DNA from: an uncultured Bacteroidales bacterium
GTDB taxonomy: Bacteria; Bacteroidota; Bacteroidia; Bacteroidales; Bacteroidaceae
NCBI GenBank assembly: GCA_902802285.1
Contig: CADCLI010000008.1
Span: forward strand, 15,683-79,682
Direction: 5' to 3'
Length of the DNA: 64,000 bases
The notes beneath the pieces were generated by a model, which saw nothing but the letters and a program-made list of their open reading frames with translations, was not told the origin of the DNA and ran no database searches. Shown here piece after piece: positions 57,786-64,000 of the stretch (its first letter is position 1; each line of letters starts with the position of its first letter). Both the position numbers and the translations under genes were made by a program.

Positions 57786-57841
57786 CTTTCTCTAGTTTTT
57801 TTTTATATCTTCGCTCCACAGACCGGAAACAGACATTAAAG

Positions 57842-58570
57842 ATGTTCCAGCAGGAAAGAGGCATACTGATAGGCTCGGTAAGGCATAACGACCGGACAAG
57901 CATAGCCAGGATATTCACACAGACCCATGGAATGGCGTCATTCGTATGGTTCATTTCCAAGAGCGGCAAGAATGCCGCCCGCAATACTCTGTTGCAGCCT
58001 CTCACCCATCTGGACTTCCAAGCCGATTACAATCCGGTGCAAGACCTTCATCATCTTAAAGAGGCAAAGAATTCAATACCATACAGGGATATTCCTTTCA
58101 ACCCTGAAAAAAGCGCCATAGCCCTTCTTTTATCCGAATTTCTGACTCATGCACTGCAGGATGAACAGCACAACCCGTCGCTGTTCCGGTTCCTGACGGA
58201 GTCATTACAATGGTTTGATGATGCCGCTCCGGGAACATACGCCAATTTCCACATCGCATTCATGGCTGGCACGGCCCGACATATAGGAATCGGTCCCAAT
58301 ACAGATGAATACACTCCCGGATGTATTCTTGATATGCGCGAGGGATGTTTCAGTCCGCTCGCGCCGCAACATTCAGAATACATACCAGCCCAGCCGGCAT
58401 ACAAATTACAGATGCTGATGAACAGCAGCTACGACCATATGAAAGACGCGCCCCTGACAGGTCAGGAACGCGTCATGCTGCTTAATGCGCTCAATACATA
58501 TTTCCGTCTTCACATACCTGCTTTCCCTATCCTGAAATCAATTGAGGTTTTGGAGACAGTTTTCGGTTAG
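57842..58570 (+). CDS. recO: DNA repair protein RecO
   Basis: Helps RecA replace SSB in recombinational gap repair. The 242-residue product has the N-terminal OB-fold (RGILIGSVRHNDRTSIARIF; THGMASFVWFISKSGK) and an all-helical C-terminal domain (PSLFRFLTESLQWFDDAAPG; NFHIAFMAGTARHIGIGPN). The cysteine zinc site of some RecO proteins is not evident, as usual in this phylum. Its stop overlaps ftsZ's stop tail to tail. Confidence 0.92.
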   Translation: MFQQERGILIGSVRHNDRTSIARIFTQTHGMASFVWFISKSGKNAARNTLLQPLTHLDFQADYNPVQDLHHLKEAKNSIPYRDIPFNPEKSAIALLLSEFLTHALQDEQHNPSLFRFLTESLQWFDDAAPGTYANFHIAFMAGTARHIGIGPNTDEYTPGCILDMREGCFSPLAPQHSEYIPAQPAYKLQMLMNSSYDHMKDAPLTGQERVMLLNALNTYFRLHIPAFPILKSIEVLETVFG

Positions 58571-59784
58571 GCGCGCAATGACTTGATTTCGGATAATCCC
58601 ACCGAGTTTCTGGTATATGACGGAGATGACTCAATCGCATCTATCAGAGCGTCATTATCCAGGTCTTCATCAGACATATCATACAGATAAAGCTGGCGCT
58701 TATTGATACGTCCTCCGTAAATATCTTCAATTACGCGGTCGGTTTCCTCCTCATCTTCCATCATCGGTATGCTGTCCATTCCGAATCCGGTTGCCAGAAC
58801 CGTAATCTTGACCTGGTCGGTAAGTGTATCGTCATTTGCCAAACCCCAGATAACCTCAATGTTCTTATCCTCAAACTTGTCCATGAAGTGGCGCACCTCA
58901 TTCATCTCGTCCAGCATGAGCTGATGCTCAGCCTGCGTGCTCTGATATATGTTAAACAGGATCTTTCTGGACTTATGTATGTCATTATTGTAGAGGAGCG
59001 GTGATTTAAGGGCAGCGTCAAATGCCTGGTTGACACGGTTATCGCCACTGGCCATGCCCGTACTCATTATTGCCACGCCACCGTTGCTGAGTATCTTCTT
59101 GACATCACGGAAATCCAGATTGATTATACCCTGGCAGGTTATAAGTTCGGCGATACTTTTGGTTGCTGTGGTAAGGGTCTCATCCACATGCTTGAATCCT
59201 GAAGCTACACTCTTGTCGGGATATATCTCCAGCAGTTTCTCATTGCTGATCACAAGCAGTGCATCAACATACTGGGACATTTCACGTACGCCCTTGAGAG
59301 CCTGCTTTATCTTGGGACGCATCTCAAACTTGAACGGAATTGTCACTATGCCCACCGTAAGCATTCCGCACTCCTTGGCGCATCTGGCTATTACGGGAGC
59401 TGCACCGGTTCCGGTACCGCCGCCCATACCTGCTGTGATGAAAACCATTTGGGTGTCATCCTTGAACTGAGCCTTGATCTCATCGATACTCTCCTCTGCA
59501 GCTTCACGGGCTACAGCAGGATCGTTTCCGGCTCCTAGTCCATTGGTGGTCTGACGGCCAAGCTGTAGTTTTATGGGTATGTCCGAATCGGCCAATGCCT
59601 GCTGGTCAGTATTGGCTATCACGAACACCACGTCATGTATTCCTTCGCGATACATATTCTTGACAGCGTTACCGCCACCGCCGCCGACACCGATAACCTT
59701 TATTATCTTACGTGACTCTGTAGGAAAATCAAACGGCAGAATCACATTCTCTTCAAAATCTCTGATATCCTGATTCATAATCAT
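58567..59784 (-). CDS. ftsZ: Cell division protein FtsZ
   Basis: Tubulin-like GTPase forming the Z-ring. The 405-residue protein has [17 protein letters not shown] (about residues 27-43), the GTP signature [16 protein letters not shown] (about residues 116-131), the T7 loop region ([20 protein letters not shown]) and the conserved C-terminal tail [11 protein letters not shown] that binds FtsA-type partners. The start at 59784 overlaps ftsA's stop by four bases. Confidence 0.96.
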   Translation of the reverse strand: MIMNQDIRDFEENVILPFDFPTESRKIIKVIGVGGGGGNAVKNMYREGIHDVVFVIANTDQQALADSDIPIKLQLGRQTTNGLGAGNDPAVAREAAEESIDEIKAQFKDDTQMVFITAGMGGGTGTGAAPVIARCAKECGMLTVGIVTIPFKFEMRPKIKQALKGVREMSQYVDALLVISNEKLLEIYPDKSVASGFKHVDETLTTATKSIAELITCQGIINLDFRDVKKILSNGGVAIMSTGMASGDNRVNQAFDAALKSPLLYNNDIHKSRKILFNIYQSTQAEHQLMLDEMNEVRHFMDKFEDKNIEVIWGLANDDTLTDQVKITVLATGFGMDSIPMMEDEEETDRVIEDIYGGRINKRQLYLYDMSDEDLDNDALIDAIESSPSYTRNSVGLSEIKSLRA

Positions 59785-61155
59785 GCCTCCTTGTATTTGT
59801 CCTCTTTATCTTTCTCTTCCCTCTCTTTGTCCTCCTTGTCTTCAAAGAAGTTCTCACCCATATCCATCAGATTCCTGTACCACCGCTGAAATACGCTCGG
59901 TTTGCTGTTCTTCTTCTCCTCTTTCTCTTCCTTGACGCTCTCCTCTTCTTTACGGACAGCCTCCTCACGTTCCTGCTGCTCCTTGCGGTCCCTGACTTCC
60001 TGGGCGCTTTCACCATCAGGAGTGAACAGGTCTCCCTGTACCACCTTAACCTGATCTTCAGGGGTCAGATTGTCCATGACATCCATCTTGGGGAGTTCAC
60101 AGCAACTCACGTCGCCTTTAGACATAACAGATAGTAAGGCCAGTTGTGAGCCGTCTCCACGTTTCCAACGCGGTTCATTCCAAACCACGCCGCAAGCGGG
60201 CTCCGTAACTATACGCGGCTGACGCATTGACGGCATCATGTCTTTAAAGGCCTGGTCCAGCTGACGCAGTTGCGAACCGCCTCCTGTCAGCACCACTCCT
60301 GCATAAAGCACATCGCCATATCCCGAAGCCTTGATCTGGACACATACGTTCCGGATTATCTCCTCGTTCCGGGCCTCTATTATCTCACCTATCTCATTCA
60401 GCGAGACCTTCTTGTCATTGATCAGAACAGTCTCTGTATTTTCCTGGCTACCTATCAGATTACAGAGCCCATATGTACATTTAAGCTGTTCGGCCTGTTC
60501 CGGTTCTATCTTAAGTATTGTCGACAAATCGCGTGTAATAAGAGCGCTTCCCAGCGGGATGACGCGCAGATAACGCAGCAACCCGTTCTTGTGGCGCTAC
60601 GTGACCGTCCACTATCTCCACCTGTGCCATAGTGAAACACTGGACTATGTAATCAGCCACCTGTTTCTTGAGCAATATGTTGAGGTAGTTACCCTCGAGT
60701 GAGCGGCACGCTACTCCGATGGGGTCAGTCTCTGTAGCCCGTTTGTTGTCAACTACATACTCCTGCGACTCCTGGAACAGGTTCACATAGCCTTCATAGT
60801 CTATCTCACTGCACTGTTGGAACATATCGTCTATCACCTCCTGACTCACCACAGTCTCCTCTTCAAACTGATGCTCAACACGGCTTACGACAGACTTGAG
60901 TCCCTTGGCGTTATAGCCAACATAAACCTTTTCAATCTTGGCCGACAGAATCGTGTTCAGCCTCTCCACCACCTCTGCAATCGCATTGGCTGTCTTGTCC
61001 AGGTTATAAACCGCACCATGCCTGATGCATGACGATGACGGAACCCCGGCATATGCCAGCACCTTTAGCGAACCGTCTGTCATGATTTGGCCTGCCACTC
61101 CAGAGATCTTGGATGAACCAAGCTCAATGGCAACAATAATTTTGTCGTTTTCCAT
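59781..61155 (-). pseudogene. ftsA: Cell division protein FtsA, internal deletion with frame change
   Basis: Actin-like membrane anchor of FtsZ. From ATG 61155 (MENDKIIVAIELGSSKISGV) the frame is normal to VEIVDGHVAP (about residue 187) and then runs out of frame to a stop at 60511. The second half (KNGLLRYLRVIPLGSALITR to the charged C-terminal tail, ending at 59781) is intact in another frame. The join is near 60591-60605, and about 33 residues are missing, including the expected ALVDxGxxTT nucleotide-binding motif. The loss is 2 modulo 3 (about 98 nt). FtsA is expected to be essential, so this is probably a sequence fault. It is 8 bp after ftsQ and overlaps ftsZ by four bases. Confidence 0.88.
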
Positions 61156-61163
61156 CTATCCAG

Positions 61164-61904
61164 TTATCTTTTCTTGCATACAACCTGATTCTCATAGGCC
61201 ACACTGATGGAACGGTACTTGTTCCAGCCTATATTCTCCAGACCGTTATGATAGAAATTCATAAGACGGTCCAGTTTCTCCTCAACCTTGTCAACTGTTC
61301 CCAAAATCAGAAGATGATCACCTACTCTGGGCACCAGCTGGACAAAACCCTCCTTTGTTACGTCAATCTGCTCAACCTGTGCTTTCCAGAAGTCGGAACG
61401 CTCTATGGCACGGACCACCTTTAGAAGACCGTCCGAAGCAAATTGTCTGTCGATATAACCGGTAGCCACCGGTAACTGTACGGCAAGCGAATGCTGAGTC
61501 AGTATCTCTCCATGACTGTCCACATAGAAGTCCTGACCACGGTTATTGAGTACACGCACCAGAGGTATCTTGCTGGATATGTTTATCCTCAACATATCAC
61601 CTCCGGTCTTGTAACATTCCGCCTTGCCTATAAGAGGATGCATCAGCAACGCCGATTCGACGGCGTCAAGGTCTATCCTGTCCAATGGCAGTCCGACCGG
61701 ATCCAGAGAGTGTTCCTGCAGCAAACCTTCCACCATATCTTCATCAATAAGTTCAAAATGAAGACTGTCGGTGATATGCAGGTCTATTCCGCGACACAGA
61801 CGGGTATCCTCATGCCGGTCAGTCATACCTGCCAATGAGAACAGCAGATAACCGCCCAGCACTATTACTGACAATATGGACAGTATCTTCCTGAGCACCT
61901 TCAC
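61164..61904 (-). CDS. ftsQ: Cell division protein FtsQ
   Basis: Bitopic divisome protein linking early and late division proteins. The 246-residue product has an N-terminal membrane helix (ILSILSVIVLGGYLLFSLAG), a POTRA-like domain (about residues 45-110, LHFELIDEDMVEGLLQEHSL; ALLMHPLIGKAECYKTGG) and the FtsQ/DivIB beta domain (VLNNRGQDFYVDSHGEIL; VDKVEEKLDRLMNFYHNGL). Order and position between murC and ftsA support the call. Its start overlaps the murC stop by four bases. Confidence 0.93.
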   Translation of the reverse strand: MKVLRKILSILSVIVLGGYLLFSLAGMTDRHEDTRLCRGIDLHITDSLHFELIDEDMVEGLLQEHSLDPVGLPLDRIDLDAVESALLMHPLIGKAECYKTGGDMLRINISSKIPLVRVLNNRGQDFYVDSHGEILTQHSLAVQLPVATGYIDRQFASDGLLKVVRAIERSDFWKAQVEQIDVTKEGFVQLVPRVGDHLLILGTVDKVEEKLDRLMNFYHNGLENIGWNKYRSISVAYENQVVCKKR

Positions 61905-64000
61905 TTAAGTATTTCGGTTATGGTTCCAACGTAATCTTCCAGGTCACCAGCACCCAGGGTCACCAGAACCTCTATATCATCCTTCAGTGACTTGACCAGT
62001 TCAGGTACCTGATTCCTCGATATTATGCCTTTACACACACCGGGTTTCATGTTATCGGCCAGAAGGCTGCTGGTAACTCCCGGAATGGGCTGTTCGCGGG
62101 CTGGATATATCTCCAGCAGCCAGACCTCATCAAACAACGAGAGGCTGTCTGCAAACTCATTGTAAAAATCTCTGGTACGGGTATAAAGATGCGGTTGGAA
62201 TATGCATGTTATCTTACGGCCTTCATACAGTTTCCTCAGAGAAAGCGCACACTGACGTATCTCGGCCGGATGATGCGCATAATCACTCAAATACACCTTA
62301 TCGCCTTTGACATGAAAATCAAAACGTCTGTCACATCCCCTGAATGAACCTATCCGTTCCCTTATCACACTGTCTGAGGTACCACTCAATTGGGCTATCG
62401 CCATTGCAGCCACCGCATTCTCCACATTGATAGGGATTGGTACGCCCAACTCCACATCGGCTATACTGCCAAGCGGAGATACATAGTCAAACTTAAGTTC
62501 GCCGTTGCCTACCCTTATGTTTGAAGCATGGAAATAACCTTCATCAAGGCCATAGGTATAGAGGTTGACACCTTCCTGAAGTTGCGGCATGACTTTTTCG
62601 GAAAGTCCGACATGGAGCACAAGGTCACCTCCGGGTTTTATCAGCGAAGTATATTTGCGGAAACTCTCGATATAAGCATCATATGTGCCATAAATATCCA
62701 GATGATCGGCATCGACGGCTGTTATTACGGAACGCAGCGGAGTGAGATGATGGAACGAACGGTCAAACTCATCGGCTTCAATAACCACCTTCCGACTGTT
62801 GGCGCTGATCATCAGATTGCTGCCTGTATTCTTCAATATTCCGCCAAGGAATGCGTTGCACCCCTCGGGCGTACCGTCCAGGATGTGAGCTATCATTGCC
62901 GATGTGGTAGTCTTGCCATGGGTCCCGGCCACGCAAAGACCATCCAGAGAACGTGTCAGGGTACCCAACACCTGAGCGCGTTTCTGTACATCAAAACAGC
63001 GTATGTTATACCAGCGCAATATGCGGTTATCAGATGGGATTGCAGGAGTATAGATAACCAGCGTAGACTCCGGGTTCCTGAAACAGGCATCAACCTTGTC
63101 GATATCATCTTCAAAGCACATGCTTACACCTTCCCGGATCAGGGCCGAAGTCAGATCGGTGCTGGTCCTGTCATAACCGCCCACCTTACATCCCCGGGCA
63201 AGAAAATAGCGTGCCAAGGCACTCATGCCTATTCCGCCTGCACCAACGCAGAATACGGTTTTTATATCCTCCAGTTTTAAGGTCCCGCTTCCGTAACCGG
63301 CCAGTTTGAGAACCTCATGTGCTATCATATCGGCCGAATCGTACATGGCTAACTTAAGAATATTCTGATGCAGCTGTTCCAGACGCGATTCATCCTTTAC
63401 CAGGTCAACCGCTGCCGGAATCAGTTCCTTGCGCGCCTCAGCATCACGGATATGGATTGCTGCACCTACATCGGCCAGAGCCATCGCATTCTTGGTCTGA
63501 TGGTCCTCAGCCACATTGGGTGAAGGAACCAGAATAACCGGTTTCCCAAGCAGGCAAAGTTCAGATATCGTACCCGCCCCTGCACGTGAAATAACCAAGT
63601 CTGCCGCAGCATAGGCCAGGTCCATATCCTGTACAAACTCTGTGACAGAAAGGTTTGTGACAGGTTGTTCGGCAGCCAGACGCTGTGTCATCTCTTCATA
63701 GTAGAACTTTCCTGTCTGCCAGATAAACTGCACATCGCCCGACATTCGTATCAGGTCAAGATTTGACATGACACTCTCGTTGAGCGTGCGTGCTCCCAAA
63801 CTGCCTCCCACTATCAGCACTGTCTTTTTGGTGACATCCAGGCCCATCTTTACGAGGGCTTCCTTTCGGGTTATTGTATTCCTGGTCAGGCTGGGGCGAA
63901 CCGGATTTCCGGTCTTGATGATTTTATCTGCAGGGAAGAAACGTTCCATCCCGTCATAAGCCACACATATTCTGGCCGCCTTCCTGGCAAGTATCTTGTT
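61901..64000 (-). CDS. murG/murC: MurG-MurC in one open frame (MurG part cut by window edge)
   Basis: One uninterrupted frame encodes the C-terminal half of MurG (the transferase making lipid II) and all of MurC (UDP-MurNAc--L-alanine ligase). The MurG part (about 64000-63300) has VGGSLGARTLNESV, ISRAGAGTISELCLLGKPVI and VPSPNVAEDHQTKNA. The MurC part starts near 63280 (LKLEDIKTVFCVGAGGIGMS) with AGTHGKTTTSAMIAH, EADEFDRSFHHLTP and DYAHHPAEI, ending at 61901. At the junction LKLAGYGSGTLKLEDIK there is neither a MurG stop nor a MurC ATG. Either a true fusion or a small in-frame loss at the border. The N-terminus of MurG lies outside. Confidence 0.9.
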   Translation of the reverse strand, partial: NKILARKAARICVAYDGMERFFPADKIIKTGNPVRPSLTRNTITRKEALVKMGLDVTKKTVLIVGGSLGARTLNESVMSNLDLIRMSGDVQFIWQTGKFYYEEMTQRLAAEQPVTNLSVTEFVQDMDLAYAAADLVISRAGAGTISELCLLGKPVILVPSPNVAEDHQTKNAMALADVGAAIHIRDAEARKELIPAAVDLVKDESRLEQLHQNILKLAMYDSADMIAHEVLKLAGYGSGTLKLEDIKTVFCVGAGGIGMSALARYFLARGCKVGGYDRTSTDLTSALIREGVSMCFEDDIDKVDACFRNPESTLVIYTPAIPSDNRILRWYNIRCFDVQKRAQVLGTLTRSLDGLCVAGTHGKTTTSAMIAHILDGTPEGCNAFLGGILKNTGSNLMISANSRKVVIEADEFDRSFHHLTPLRSVITAVDADHLDIYGTYDAYIESFRKYTSLIKPGGDLVLHVGLSEKVMPQLQEGVNLYTYGLDEGYFHASNIRVGNGELKFDYVSPLGSIADVELGVPIPINVENAVAAMAIAQLSGTSDSVIRERIGSFRGCDRRFDFHVKGDKVYLSDYAHHPAEIRQCALSLRKLYEGRKITCIFQPHLYTRTRDFYNEFADSLSLFDEVWLLEIYPAREQPIPGVTSSLLADNMKPGVCKGIISRNQVPELVKSLKDDIEVLVTLGAGDLEDYVGTITEILK

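Noticed and set aside
62528..63280. 250-codon frame antisense to murC
   Set aside because: Within a clear MurC coding region on the opposite strand.

Overview
The window comes from a member of the Bacteroidales (Bacteroidota). The evidence is consistent: promoters of the TTTG / TAnnTTTG type, few Shine-Dalgarno sequences, many lipoproteins with a lipobox, DUF3316, DUF3244, DUF5683 and MG2-type proteins, and gene orders typical of the order (parA-parB-DUF5683-mltD-rel, rsfS-ftsH-cdsA, murG-murC-ftsQ-ftsA-ftsZ). I cannot place it below order.

Layout. 1-4165 (minus): chromosome partitioning parAB with DUF5683, a MltD-type lytic transglycosylase and the start of a RelA/SpoT gene. 4253-8555: lpxB, facing the rsfS-ftsH-cdsA operon. 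8694-9222: tRNA-Gln followed by an inverted partial copy of itself and a 350-bp chain of small hairpins. 9223-15457: meaB, a flippase-like membrane protein, ksgA, mgtE and a DUF349 protein. 15616-24285: an accessory block with a membrane-spanning TPR/HTH regulator, a DUF3244 protein, a transglutaminase lipoprotein, two unknown lipoproteins and two paralogous FISUMP-like lipoproteins. 24407-29992 (minus): murF, a GDSL hydrolase, folP, cdaA, groES and groL. 30149-39342: an MG2-type protein, then parC, DUF3316, S41 peptidase, sppA and tRNA-Leu on the minus strand. 39562-45417 (plus): glyS, a FKBP lipoprotein, a four-subunit 2-oxoacid:ferredoxin oxidoreductase and a barrel-like protein. 45428-50208 (minus): secreted and envelope proteins including an OmpA protein behind a large coiled-coil lipoprotein. 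50357-54821 (minus): a duplicated XRE-cupin regulator / acyl-CoA ligase operon. 54997-64000: gyrB, a second hairpin-rich spacer, rpsT, tRNA-Glu, recO, and the division cluster ftsZ-ftsA-ftsQ-murC/murG running off the right edge.

How the genes fit together. Most of the window is housekeeping: envelope and wall synthesis (lpxB, cdsA, murF, murG/murC, mltD), division, DNA topology and partitioning, protein quality control (ftsH, groESL, sppA, S41). The 2-oxoacid oxidoreductase makes acyl-CoA from branched-chain or other 2-oxoacids, and the two ligases 6 kb away interconvert acids and acyl-CoA, so both may serve amino-acid-derived short-chain acid metabolism (inference). The accessory block looks like a regulated surface-lipoprotein locus.

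Points of most interest: the regulator at 15616 with a 21-bp-phased direct repeat in front of its presumed targets; the two hairpin-chain spacers; the perfect 34-bp inverted copy of the tRNA-Gln 3' half; a shared sigma-54-like element upstream of groES and rsfS-ftsH; and the fact that three normally essential genes (cdsA, groL, ftsA) each lack an internal piece of about 60-100 nt with a frame change. The last pattern is more easily explained by an assembly fault than by biology, and should be checked against reads first.
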